From Umezawaea tangerina (GTDB lineage: Bacteria; Actinomycetota; Actinomycetes; Mycobacteriales; Pseudonocardiaceae), in the NCBI RefSeq assembly GCF_003002815.1, contig NZ_PVTF01000007.1:62001-126000 (forward strand): DNA of 64,000 bases. Direction: 5' to 3'. The notes under the pieces were generated by a model. It saw only the letters and a program-made list of their open reading frames with translations. It was not told the origin of the DNA and searched no databases. Shown in pieces: positions 7,269 through 15,758 of this stretch (the first letter of the stretch is position 1; each line of letters starts with the position of its first letter). Both the position numbers and the translations under genes were made by a program.

Positions 7269-8885
7269 GTGATCGGGACTTCGGCACAGGAAGCCCCGGA
7301 CGGACTCGACATCGTGGTCGCCTCCACCTTCACGAGCACGCCCGTGGTCCCGCTACTGGAGCACCTGAACAAGAAGCGCGGCTTCGACGCGACGGTCACG
7401 TCCGCGCCCTACGGCCAGGTGGTCGAACAGCTGCTCAACCCCGCGAGCGCGTTCGCCCGCAACACGACCGGCCTGGACGTCTGCCTGACCCGTCCCGGCG
7501 ACTGGGCTCCTGAGGGATCCCCACCCGACGACTTCCGGGAGTCCTTGCGGTACATGGCCTCCGCCGTCGCCGACTTCGCCGGGCGCCACCGCGGACACCT
7601 GGTGGTCTGCGTGCTCCCGGACCCGCCGGGGCGCCGGACCGCGGGTCTCGGCACCGAGCTCGTCGACCTGCTCACGGGAGTGGAGGGGGTCGCGGTCGTC
7701 AGGGCCGAGGACTGGTTCCTCGCCTACGGGATCGACGACCCCGCGGACTCCCACGCCGCGGCGCTCGCCGACGTGCCGTTCACCGACGAGGCGTTCGCGG
7801 CCGTCGCGATAGGACTGACGCGGGTCGTGGCCTCCTTGCGGGGCAGGCCGCGCAAGGTGATCGCCGTCGACTGCGACTACACGCTGTGGGGTGGCGCCTG
7901 CGGTGACCTCGACCCGGCCGAGCTGACGATCGACGACCGGTACCGGGGTGTGCAGCGGTTCCTGCGCGAACGGCACGACGCCGGGTTCATGCTGGTGGTC
8001 TGCAGCCGCAACGACCCGGCGAGCGTCGACCGCGTGTTCGCCGAACGGGCCGACGACCTCCTGCTCACCCCGGAGCACTTCGTCGGCAGGCGGGTCGACT
8101 GGGAACCGAAGTGGCGCAACCTCAACTCCTTGGCCGCCGAGCTCGGCGTCGGCGTGGACAGCTTCGTGCTCGTCGACGACGACCCGCTGACCTGCGCGCA
8201 GACGGCCGAGGCGCTGCCGTCGATCGGAGTGGTGCGGCTGCCGGTGGACGCCGACCCGCTCGTGCGCCTGAAGCGCAGCCCGCACTTCGACCGGTTCTTC
8301 GTCACGCGGGAGGACCGGCTGCGCAACCAGAGCTACCGCGGGGAGGTGCTGCGGGCGCGGGAGGTCGGCACCATCAGCAGTCCCGAGGAGCTCAACGCCC
8401 GGCTGGGCACCGACATCGAGGTGGTCCCGGTGCGCCGGGAGCACTGGCGGCGCGTCGAGCAGCTGGCCGCCCGGACCAACCAGTTCACCTGCGCCACCAT
8501 GACACCCGCGCGGGTGGCGGCGGCGCTGCGCGAGGGCGCGGCGGGCTGGGTCGTCTCGCTGCGGGACCGGTTCGGCGACTACGGGGTCGTGGGTGCGGCG
8601 GTGGCCGCCGAGAGCGGCGGCCACTGGCACGTCGACGCGCTGATGATGAGCTGCCGGGCGCTGAACCGGGGAGTCGCGGAGGCGTTGCTGGCCACCGTGG
8701 TCCGGGCGGGGGAGAGCGCGGGGCTCCTGGGGACGCGCGTCTCGGTCCACCCCACCGGGCGCAACGCGCTCGCCGTCGACTTCCTCACCCAGCGGTCCAC
8801 CGACGTCAGCGTCCAGGCGGACGGTGGACTCCTCATGACCATCGCCCGGACGGACCCGGCGCGAGCGGAAGGACCACGCGGATGA
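7269..8885 (+). CDS. FkbH-like HAD phosphatase / glyceryl transferase
   Basis: A 538-residue FkbH-family protein. Residues about 1-180 form the N-terminal region of long FkbH proteins. Around residue 200 is the HAD motif VDCDYTLWGG (DxDxT), and near 303 is VDDDP. Residues about 390-530 look like an acyltransferase (GNAT-like) domain. Characterised FkbH enzymes take D-1,3-bisphosphoglycerate, dephosphorylate it and load glycerate onto an acyl carrier protein. The GTG at 7269 follows AAAGGAAGG. The stop overlaps the next ATG (ATGA), and the next protein carries a carrier domain, a natural acceptor. No PKS lies nearby. Confidence 0.88.
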   Translation: MIGTSAQEAPDGLDIVVASTFTSTPVVPLLEHLNKKRGFDATVTSAPYGQVVEQLLNPASAFARNTTGLDVCLTRPGDWAPEGSPPDDFRESLRYMASAVADFAGRHRGHLVVCVLPDPPGRRTAGLGTELVDLLTGVEGVAVVRAEDWFLAYGIDDPADSHAAALADVPFTDEAFAAVAIGLTRVVASLRGRPRKVIAVDCDYTLWGGACGDLDPAELTIDDRYRGVQRFLRERHDAGFMLVVCSRNDPASVDRVFAERADDLLLTPEHFVGRRVDWEPKWRNLNSLAAELGVGVDSFVLVDDDPLTCAQTAEALPSIGVVRLPVDADPLVRLKRSPHFDRFFVTREDRLRNQSYRGEVLRAREVGTISSPEELNARLGTDIEVVPVRREHWRRVEQLAARTNQFTCATMTPARVAAALREGAAGWVVSLRDRFGDYGVVGAAVAAESGGHWHVDALMMSCRALNRGVAEALLATVVRAGESAGLLGTRVSVHPTGRNALAVDFLTQRSTDVSVQADGGLLMTIARTDPARAEGPRG

Positions 8886-10237
8886 CCGAGTGGAACGAGA
8901 CGAGCCCCGCCGCGCTGGTCGCCGCCGTGCGGCGGCAGCACCTGGCGTCCGCCGACCGGGCGGCGCGGGTGCGCCGGTTCCTCGCGCTCAACAACGGCGT
9001 GGAGCACGTCGACGTGCGGGTCGAGTCCTCCGGCCGGTTGCGCGCGGTGGTGTGGGTGGCCCCCACACCGAGCGGGTTGGCGAAGCGCGAGCTGCCCGAC
9101 GGCACCGTCCTCACCGAGCTGAACCGGTACGAGACCACCTACCTGCACCAGGAGGTGCTGGTGGACCAGGCCTACCGCCTCGACGTCCTGGACCTGCCGC
9201 CGGACGCCGTGGTGCTCGACGTCGGCGCGAACATCGGGATGTTCTCCCTGGCCGTGGCCCGCACGCTGCCGCGGTGCCGGGTGGTGGCCTTCGAACCGGC
9301 GCCGGACGCGTACGCCGCGCTGGTCGCCAACGTCGAGGACCTCGCGCTCCCGGTGGTGTGCCTGCCGTGGGCGCTCGGCGCCGAGTCGGGGCGCACCACC
9401 ATGACCGTCTACCCGACCGCCTCGGTGTTCTCCGGTCTGCACGCGGACCCGGACGCGGACCGGTCGGCGATCCGGGCCGCGGTCGGCGGCGCGGTGGACG
9501 ACGACAGCAGCGCGGAGATCGTCGACCGGGTCGCCGCGGACCGGGTCGGGAGCGCGGTCGACGTGCCGGTCGAGGTGCGCCGACTGCCCGACGTGCTCGA
9601 CCAGCTGGACATCGGTCGGGTCGACCTGCTCAAGCTGGACGCGGAGGGCGCCGAACCGGACATCCTGCGCGGCCTGCGCCCGCAGGACTGGGCGCGGATC
9701 GGCAACGTCGTCATGGAGGCGCACACCCCCGAGGACCGGCGGGTTCTCCTGTCACTGCTGGAGGACGCCGGGTTCACCTGCGAGGTGACCGAGGTGGCGG
9801 CGCTGGAGGGCACCGGCTTCACCACCCTGCACGCCACCCGGCCGGACGCGTCCCGGCGGACGACCGTCCGGACGGGACCGCTGTCGCCGGAACCGATCCC
9901 GCCCCTGACCGCGCGGCAACGACTGCGCCTGGCCCTGCACGGCTTGCCGGGCGCCGACGACGTCGACCTGGAGGTGCGTCCGGGACCACCACCGGAGAGC
10001 GCCGCCGGTCTGGTCGCGCCCGAGTCGGTGCCGGGCGTCGTGGAGGCGTGGCAGCGCACCGTCGGAACCCCGCCCGCGGGCGCCGCGGACTTCTTCGAGG
10101 CCGGCGGCACCTCGCTGCTGGCCGTGCGCATGCTGTCGCGGCTGCGCCGGGAGTACGGCTACGAGCTCTGGCTGGACGAGTTCCTCCGGTCGCCGACCGC
10201 CGCGACGCTGGCCGCGCTCTGCACCAGGAACACCTGA
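8882..10237 (+). CDS. FkbM-type methyltransferase fused to an acyl/peptidyl carrier domain
   Basis: A 451-residue two-part protein. Residues about 30-330 form an FkbM-family SAM methyltransferase: SAM motif I is VVLDVGANIGMFSLAVA near residue 112, with VDLLKLDAEGAE later, typical of FkbM. Residues about 375-450 form a phosphopantetheine carrier domain, DFFEAGGTSLLAVRML, with Ser411 as the predicted attachment site. Known FkbM enzymes O-methylate hydroxyls of natural products. The fusion suggests methylation of a substrate tethered to the same chain, probably the glyceryl unit loaded by FkbH. Translation is coupled to fkbH. A PPTase is not present in the window. Confidence 0.87.
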   Translation: MTEWNETSPAALVAAVRRQHLASADRAARVRRFLALNNGVEHVDVRVESSGRLRAVVWVAPTPSGLAKRELPDGTVLTELNRYETTYLHQEVLVDQAYRLDVLDLPPDAVVLDVGANIGMFSLAVARTLPRCRVVAFEPAPDAYAALVANVEDLALPVVCLPWALGAESGRTTMTVYPTASVFSGLHADPDADRSAIRAAVGGAVDDDSSAEIVDRVAADRVGSAVDVPVEVRRLPDVLDQLDIGRVDLLKLDAEGAEPDILRGLRPQDWARIGNVVMEAHTPEDRRVLLSLLEDAGFTCEVTEVAALEGTGFTTLHATRPDASRRTTVRTGPLSPEPIPPLTARQRLRLALHGLPGADDVDLEVRPGPPPESAAGLVAPESVPGVVEAWQRTVGTPPAGAADFFEAGGTSLLAVRMLSRLRREYGYELWLDEFLRSPTAATLAALCTRNT

Positions 10238-10263
10238 CCCACACCGAAACAGGAGGTACCACC

Positions 10264-10650
10264 ATGAAGTTCATCAGCTCCACCGAGATGCGGGACATCC
10301 CGCCGCTGCCCGAGCAGTACCACGCGCACTTCACCGGCGAAACGGCGCTGGAGGAGCTGCACGCCGGCGCCACGCCCGACGACGCGAGCGTGCTGCTCGT
10401 CCGCTTCGAACCGGGAGCCCGCAACAACTGGCACTCGCACACCGGCGGCCAGCTGCTGTTCGTGACCGACGGGGAGGGCTACGTCCAGGCGCGCGGCGAG
10501 GCACCGGTCCTCGTCCGCGCGGGTGACGCGGTGGCGTGCCCGCCCGACGAGGAGCACTGGCACGGCGCGACCCCGGAAGGTCCGGGGATGACCCACCTCG
10601 CGGTCACCTACGGGAAGATCGTCTGGTTGGACGGGCACGAGCCGCACTAG
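10264..10650 (+). CDS. Small cupin protein
   Basis: A 128-residue single-domain cupin. Metal-binding motif 1 is WHSHTGGQLLFVTDGEG and motif 2 is PPDEEHWHGATPE, so the usual His/Glu ligands are present. It resembles the (R)-mandelonitrile-lyase-like / YlbA-like small cupins often annotated as carboxymuconolactone decarboxylase partners; the real reaction is unknown. The ATG follows AGGAGG. It is 26 bases downstream of the FkbM-carrier gene and 35 bases upstream of the dehydrogenase, all on one strand, so it is probably a dedicated step on the carrier-bound or released C3 product. Confidence 0.85.
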   Translation: MKFISSTEMRDIPPLPEQYHAHFTGETALEELHAGATPDDASVLLVRFEPGARNNWHSHTGGQLLFVTDGEGYVQARGEAPVLVRAGDAVACPPDEEHWHGATPEGPGMTHLAVTYGKIVWLDGHEPH

Positions 10651-10685
10651 CACACCCGACCACCACCTCAGGAGGAACGACCACA

Positions 10686-11609
10686 ATGGACACCACTGGT
10701 GCGGGAGGCGGACCACGGGTCGCCTTCATCGGCCTGGGCACCATGGGGCGGCCGATGGCCCGACGGCTGCTGGCGGGAGGCTGCGACCTCGCAGTGTTCG
10801 ACACCGCGCCCGCCGCGATGCGGCCGCTGCTGGACGCCGGGGCCCGAGCGGCGGCCTCCCCGGCCGACGCGGCCCGGCGCGCCGACTTCGTGATCACCAT
10901 GCTGCCCGACGGCCGCCGCGTCCTGGAGGCCACCACCGGTCCGACGGGCGCCTTGTCCGGCGCACCACCCGGAAGCGTCCTCATCGACATGAGCACGGTC
11001 GACCCGGCCACGAGCCGGGCCGTCGCCTTCGAGGCGGAGCGCGAGGGGGTGAGGATGCTGGACGCACCGGTCAGCGGCTCCAGCGCCGGAGCCGTCGACG
11101 GCTCGCTCACCATCATGGTCGGTGGCAGCGCCGAGGTGCTGGACCGCAGCAGGCGGCTGCTGTCCCTGCTCGGCGGCAAGATCGTCCACTGCGGGGCGAC
11201 CGGCATGGGCACCACCGTCAAGCTGGCGAACCAGGTCATGGCGGGGATCTCGATGGTCGCCGTGGCGGAGGGCTTCCGCCTCTCCCAGGCCCTCGGCGTC
11301 GACCTGCGGCTGCTCCACGAGGTGACCACGTCCAGCTCCGGCGACAGCTGGCCCCTGCGGACCCGCCCGCCGGTGCCGGGGGTGCTGGCCGCCGGTCCCG
11401 CCGACCACGACTTCGAGCCGGGCTTCCGGAGCGACCTCATGCGCAAGGACCTCGAGCTGGCCCTGAGCGCCGCCGTGGACGCGGGCCTCGACCTGCCCCT
11501 GACCTCCGCCGCCCGCCACCTCTACGCCCGCCTCGGCCCGGCGGGCCTGGGGCACAAGGACTTCTCCGCGGTCATCTCGGTCCTGCCCCGCCGGATCGAC
11601 GGCACCTGA
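10686..11609 (+). CDS. NAD(P)-dependent beta-hydroxyacid dehydrogenase (HIBADH/tartronate-semialdehyde reductase type)
   Basis: A 307-residue member of the 3-hydroxyisobutyrate dehydrogenase family. The Rossmann motif GLGTMGRPMARRL is at residues about 16-28, the substrate segment is DAPVSGSSAGA, and the catalytic lysine lies in TVKLANQVMAG. Family members interconvert beta-hydroxyacids and semialdehydes, including glycerate and tartronate semialdehyde. That chemistry matches an oxidation of glyceryl units, normally done by FkbK in methoxymalonyl-ACP pathways. The ATG at 10686 has AGGAGG about ten bases upstream. It ends the fkbH unit. Confidence 0.88.
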   Translation: MDTTGAGGGPRVAFIGLGTMGRPMARRLLAGGCDLAVFDTAPAAMRPLLDAGARAAASPADAARRADFVITMLPDGRRVLEATTGPTGALSGAPPGSVLIDMSTVDPATSRAVAFEAEREGVRMLDAPVSGSSAGAVDGSLTIMVGGSAEVLDRSRRLLSLLGGKIVHCGATGMGTTVKLANQVMAGISMVAVAEGFRLSQALGVDLRLLHEVTTSSSGDSWPLRTRPPVPGVLAAGPADHDFEPGFRSDLMRKDLELALSAAVDAGLDLPLTSAARHLYARLGPAGLGHKDFSAVISVLPRRIDGT

Positions 11610-11729
11610 CCGCGGCTCGTCGGGTGGGGGTGCTCCCGGTTCGTCGCCGAGAGGCGGTCAAGTGCGCTCACGGCGGACGTCCTCGCCGAGGGCTCCCCGA
11701 CCCGCGAGTGTGATCCACTTCGCACCGGC

Positions 11730-11760
11730 TTGACCCTGACATTGATGTCAGGTCCTAGCT
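11730..11760 (+). promoter_or_regulatory. MerR-type promoter with long spacer
   Basis: A -35 box TTGACC (11730-11735) is followed by the dyad CTGACAT-TG-ATGTCAG (11736-11751). A -10-like CTAGCT at 11755-11760 gives a 19-bp spacer. A dyad filling an overlong 19-bp spacer is the hallmark of MerR-activated promoters. It lies 46 bases before the old yellow enzyme gene. No merR gene was found in the window. Confidence 0.65.
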
Positions 11761-11805
11761 TGGCGGTGGTCCGCAGAACCACCCCGACAGCTAAGGACGA
11801 CAGTC

Positions 11806-12879
11806 ATGGCCAGCCTTTTCGACCGCCTCCCGCTCGGTGACCTGGTGCTGCCCAACCGGGTCGTGATGGCCCCGATGACGAGGGTCCGCGCGGCCGCGGG
11901 TGGTCTGGCCACCCCGTCCATGGCGGCCTACTACGCCCAGCGCGCCACCGCCGGGCTGATCGTCACGGAAGGGGTGCAGCCCAGCCTGGTCGGGCAGTCC
12001 AACCCCGGTACTCCCGGTCTGCACACCGACGAGCAGACCGAGTCGTGGCGGCAGGTCACCGACGCCGTGCACGTCAACGGCGGACGCCTGTTCGCCCAGA
12101 TCATGCACGGCGGCCGGGTGTCGCACCCGGACACGACCGGGTTCCGGCCGGTCGGGCCCTCGGAGGTCCCCGCGACCGGGTCGGTGTTCACGCCGACCGG
12201 TCTCGCGCCCGCGCCGGTGCCCCGCGCGCTGGCGACCTCCGAGGTCCCCGAGCACGCCCGGTCCTACGGCGACGCCGCGCGCCGGGCCGTCGAGGCGGGC
12301 TTCGACGGGGTCGAGCTGCACGGGGCGAACGGCTACCTGATCACCCAGTTCCTCTCCAGCAGCGCGAACCTGCGCACCGACGTCTACGGCGGGTCGATCG
12401 CGAACCGGATCCGGTTCGCCGTGGAGGCGGTGGAGGCGACCGTGGAGGCCGTGGGCGCGCGGCGCACGGGCATCCGGCTCTCGCCGGGCTCGGGCATCTG
12501 GGGCGCGGAGGAGACCGAGGTCCCCGAGCTCTACGGGGCGCTGCTGACCGCGCTCGCGGAGTTCGACCTGGCCTACGTGCACCTGGAGGCCACCACCGAC
12601 GAGGACGTGCTGCTCGGCCTGCGCAAGGTGTGGCCGGGCACGCTGATCGTCAACCCCGTGCACCCGGCCTCGCCGGACCAGACCGACCACGCCGCCGCCG
12701 ACCACTGGCTCGCGCTGGGCGCGGACCTGATCAGCTTCGGCCGCGCCTACATCGCCAACCCCGACCTGGTCGAACGGCTGCGCCAGGGCCTGCCGATCGC
12801 CCCGCACGACCAGGCCACCTGGTACACCGGCGCCGACCAGGGCTACCTCACCTACCCGACCTACCAGCACGCGGGCTAG
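11806..12879 (+). CDS. Old yellow enzyme (NADH:flavin oxidoreductase, alkene reductase)
   Basis: A 357-residue FMN-dependent ene-reductase of the NemA/OYE class. The N-terminus reads LVLPNRVVMAPMTR, binding FMN. The substrate-binding pair His-Asn is in FDGVELHGANGYLITQFL, followed by the family signature LRTDVYGGS. The C-terminal phosphate-binding region reads ALGADLISFGRAYIANPDLV. It reduces activated C=C bonds of electrophiles, quinones or nitro compounds using NAD(P)H. The upstream MerR-type promoter indicates induction by a thiol- or redox-active signal. It stands alone between the fkbH unit and an araC gene. Confidence 0.95.
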   Translation: MASLFDRLPLGDLVLPNRVVMAPMTRVRAAAGGLATPSMAAYYAQRATAGLIVTEGVQPSLVGQSNPGTPGLHTDEQTESWRQVTDAVHVNGGRLFAQIMHGGRVSHPDTTGFRPVGPSEVPATGSVFTPTGLAPAPVPRALATSEVPEHARSYGDAARRAVEAGFDGVELHGANGYLITQFLSSSANLRTDVYGGSIANRIRFAVEAVEATVEAVGARRTGIRLSPGSGIWGAEETEVPELYGALLTALAEFDLAYVHLEATTDEDVLLGLRKVWPGTLIVNPVHPASPDQTDHAAADHWLALGADLISFGRAYIANPDLVERLRQGLPIAPHDQATWYTGADQGYLTYPTYQHAG

Positions 12880-13042
12880 CCGCGCCCGGCCGGTGCGGCG
12901 CGACCGTCCGACCTGGACGGTGCGGCAGCGGGGACCGTGCCACCAGGACGGACGTCACCGCAGGTGGGGGCCGCGTCCGGGGCGATGGGCGGTCGCGCGA
13001 ACTAGCCTGGTCGGCAGTCGACCGGGGAGGACGTCGCCGCCC

Positions 13043-13921
13043 ATGAGCAGTACCGAACAGACCGTGCCGATCGCCGCGGGCCTGCCGTCGCGGGTGCTGG
13101 TCGACAGCGCCGGGCTCGGGTGGGACGGGGTGCGGGTGCGCGAGCTCGCCGACCCGCCGGTCGCGGACTTCGTGCTGCCCCCGGTGGACTCGCTCACCGT
13201 CCTGCTCGTCACGGCGGGCAGCTACGTCGTGGAGAGCGGTGCCGGGTCCGGCCGCCGCCACGCGCTCGTCTCACCCGGTACCTCCGCGGTCAACGCCCCG
13301 CGGCAGGAGGTGCGGGCGCGGTGGCGGTCCGGCCTCGGGGAGCAGTTCCGCTCGGTGCACCTGGTCCTCCCGGCGGCCTCGCTCGCGGCGACCCGCGACG
13401 CGCTGCCCCGCCACGTGCGCCGAGCCGACCCCGACTACCTGGGACGGGACGACCCGTTCGTGCGCGAGACCGTGCTGGAGCTGGGCCGCGCCGCCCGGCA
13501 GGGGCTGCCCGCCCTGCACGCCGGGACGCTCGCCCAGTCGATCACGAGCTACCTGCTGCTCGCCGACGTCCACGACGACGGCGGCAACGGCGGTGGTCTG
13601 GGCGTGCGGGCGCTGAGCGCGGTCGTCGACGCCATGCACGAGCGGATCGCCGAGCAGATCACCCTCGCCGACCTCGCGGCGGTCGCGCACCTGAGCAGGC
13701 ACCACTTCCTGCGCCAGTTCACCGCGTCGACCCGGACGACACCCATGCGCTACCTCACGTCGCTGCGGATGCGCCGCGCCCGCGAGCTGCTGCGCGACGA
13801 CACCCTCGCGGTGCAGGTCGTCGCCGACCGGTGCGGGTACCGCAACCCCACCCACTTCACCAGCGTGTTCCGCCGCGAGCACGGCGTGACCCCGTCGAGG
13901 TTCCGCGTCCTGGACACCTGA
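13043..13921 (+). CDS. AraC-family transcriptional regulator
   Basis: A 292-residue regulator. The N-terminal ~170 residues form an AraC-binding-like cupin region. The C-terminal ~100 residues hold the two helix-turn-helix units: ITLADLAAVAHLSRHHFLRQF and VQVVADRCGYRNPTHFTSVF, ending HGVTPSRFR, all canonical. The ATG at 13043 is preceded by GGGGAGG at a slightly long distance. It probably controls the SDR pair 119 bases downstream on the same strand. The ligand is unknown. Confidence 0.92.
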   Translation: MSSTEQTVPIAAGLPSRVLVDSAGLGWDGVRVRELADPPVADFVLPPVDSLTVLLVTAGSYVVESGAGSGRRHALVSPGTSAVNAPRQEVRARWRSGLGEQFRSVHLVLPAASLAATRDALPRHVRRADPDYLGRDDPFVRETVLELGRAARQGLPALHAGTLAQSITSYLLLADVHDDGGNGGGLGVRALSAVVDAMHERIAEQITLADLAAVAHLSRHHFLRQFTASTRTTPMRYLTSLRMRRARELLRDDTLAVQVVADRCGYRNPTHFTSVFRREHGVTPSRFRVLDT

Positions 13922-14039
13922 CGCCGCCCGCAGGCCGAGAACGGCCACCACACCGCAGAACGGCGCAACCAGACGACACCCCGTCCGCGTCCGCGAGCCG
14001 AGACTCGATCTCCTGGACCGCAGACCGACGGGAGAACGC

Positions 14040-14948
14040 ATGAACAAGGTTGTCGTCGTCTCCGGAGCCTCCAGCGGCTTCGGAGCCATGACGGCGCGCG
14101 CCCTCGCCGACGCGGGGCACCGCGTCTACGCGGGGATGCGCGCCACCGAGGGCAGGAACGCGCCCGCGGTCGCCGACGCGCGCGAGTACGCCGCGGACCA
14201 CGGCGTCGACCTGCGTCCACTCGAGATGGACGTGGCGGAGCAGTCCTCGGTGGACCGCGCCGTCGCCGCGATCGTCGAGGAGAGCGGGCGCGTCGACGTG
14301 GTCGTGCACAACGCCGGCCACATGGTGCTCGGCCCGGTCGAGGCCTTCACCGTCGAGCAGGTCGCCGCCGTGTACGACGTGAACGTGCTCAGCACGCAGC
14401 GCCTCAACCAGGCCGTGCTGCCGCACCTGCGCGGGCGCGGCGAGGGGTTGGTGGTGTGGGTGGGGTCGTCGAGCGCCCGCGGCGGCACCCCGCCGTACCT
14501 CGGCCCGTACTTCGCCGCCAAGGCCGCCGAGGACGCGCTGGCCGTGAGCTGCGCGGTCGAGCTGGGCCGCTTCGGGATCGACTCGGTGATCGTGGTGCCG
14601 GGCTCGTTCACCACCGGCACCAACCACTTCGCCCACGCGGGCTCGCCCGACCGCGACGACGTCGCGGCCGAGTACGCCGAGCGGTTCGGCGACACGATCG
14701 ACACCGTGCTGAAGCGGCTCGCGGGCCTGTCCCCGGCCGACGCGGACCCGGCCGAGGTCGCCCGCGAGATCACCCGTGTGGTGGACCTGCCCGCAGGGCA
14801 ACGGCCGTTCCGGGTCTACATCGACCCGGCCGACGACGGCGCCGAGCGCGTCTACGAGGTCGGCGAGACCGTGCGGCGCGAGTTCTACGACCGCATCGGC
14901 ATGCCGGAGCTGCTCGTCCCGGTCACGGCGAAGGGGGCGGACGCGTGA
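14040..14948 (+). CDS. Short-chain dehydrogenase/reductase
   Basis: A 302-residue classical SDR. The cofactor motif is SGASSGFGAMTA (TGxxxGxG type), the NAG motif is VVHNAGHMV, and the catalytic Ser/Tyr/Lys are in WVGSSSARGG and PYFAAKAAEDAL. The C-terminal extension of about 50 residues is longer than in the minimal SDR. It probably oxidises or reduces a hydrophobic alcohol or ketone. It overlaps the next SDR by GTGA and follows an araC gene, so the three form a likely unit. Confidence 0.92.
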   Translation: MNKVVVVSGASSGFGAMTARALADAGHRVYAGMRATEGRNAPAVADAREYAADHGVDLRPLEMDVAEQSSVDRAVAAIVEESGRVDVVVHNAGHMVLGPVEAFTVEQVAAVYDVNVLSTQRLNQAVLPHLRGRGEGLVVWVGSSSARGGTPPYLGPYFAAKAAEDALAVSCAVELGRFGIDSVIVVPGSFTTGTNHFAHAGSPDRDDVAAEYAERFGDTIDTVLKRLAGLSPADADPAEVAREITRVVDLPAGQRPFRVYIDPADDGAERVYEVGETVRREFYDRIGMPELLVPVTAKGADA

Positions 14949-15676
14949 GCGCCAGGGTCGCGATCGTCACGGGTGGCTCCGGGGGTATCGGCCGCGCGGT
15001 CGTCGACCGGCTCGCTGCCGACGGCTTCAACGTCGCCGTGCACTACTCCGGCAACCGCGCCAGGGCCGCGGAGGCGGTGGACGCCGCCGTCGAACGCGGG
15101 GTCCAGGCGGTCGCGGTGGGCGGCGACGTCGCCGACGAGGAGGCCATGGGCGGGTTGTTCGACGAGGTCGAGAGCACGTTCGGCGGTGTCGACGTCGTGG
15201 TCAACACCGCGGGTGTCATGGTCCTCGACCCGATCGAGCACTTCGACCTCGCCGCACTGGACCGCATGCACCGGGTCAACATCCGCGGCACCTTCGTGGT
15301 GTCGCAGCTCGCCGCGCGACGGCTGCGCGAAGGCGGGGCGCTGGTCAACTTCTCCACGTCGGTGACCCGCCTGCAGATGCCGACCTACGGTCCGTACGTC
15401 GCGTCGAAGGCGGCCGTCGAGGGGCTGACGCTGATCCTGGCGCGCGAGCTGCGCGGCCGCGGCATCACCGTCAACGCCGTCGCCCCCGGCCCGACCGCGA
15501 CCCCGCTGTTCCTCGACGGCAAGTCCGACGAGGAGGTGGAGCGGCTGTCGAAGGCCGCACCGCTGGAACGCCTCGGCCGCCCCGAGGACGTCGCCGACGT
15601 CGTGTCGTTCCTCGCGGGCCCCTCGGCCCGCTGGGTCAACGGCCAGGTGCTGTTCGCCAACGGCGGCATCGGCTGA
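14945..15676 (+). CDS. Short-chain dehydrogenase/reductase (FabG-like)
   Basis: A 243-residue SDR close to 3-oxoacyl-ACP reductases in layout: TGGSGGIGRAV, VVNTAGVMVL, a catalytic Ser in LVNFSTSVTRLQMP and the YxxxK motif in YGPYVASKAAVEG. The C-terminus NGQVLFANGGIG is typical. Arg of the NADPH-preferring type follows the glycine motif region (HYSGNRARA). It starts with GTG overlapping the stop of the preceding SDR. A perfect hairpin follows the stop, so it ends the transcript. Confidence 0.92.
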   Translation: MSARVAIVTGGSGGIGRAVVDRLAADGFNVAVHYSGNRARAAEAVDAAVERGVQAVAVGGDVADEEAMGGLFDEVESTFGGVDVVVNTAGVMVLDPIEHFDLAALDRMHRVNIRGTFVVSQLAARRLREGGALVNFSTSVTRLQMPTYGPYVASKAAVEGLTLILARELRGRGITVNAVAPGPTATPLFLDGKSDEEVERLSKAAPLERLGRPEDVADVVSFLAGPSARWVNGQVLFANGGIG

Positions 15677-15680
15677 GCAC

Positions 15681-15711
15681 ACCGCGGGGCCCGCGCCACG
15701 GGCCCCGCGGT
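15681..15711 (+). terminator. Hairpin terminator after the SDR pair
   Basis: Perfect 13-bp stem ACCGCGGGGCCCG (15681-15693) and CGGGCCCCGCGGT (15699-15711) with a 5-base loop, starting five bases after the SDR stop. It also faces the convergent HIT gene, so it may serve both strands. Confidence 0.75.
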
Positions 15712-15758
15712 CCGCCCACCGTGTGCACCACGCCGCCGTGCCCGTGCGCGCCGTCAGG

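Noticed and set aside
7269-11609. Full methoxymalonyl-ACP extender-unit cluster
   Set aside because: FkbI-type acyl-CoA dehydrogenase, a discrete ACP and a PKS are all absent, so only a partial or divergent pathway can be claimed.
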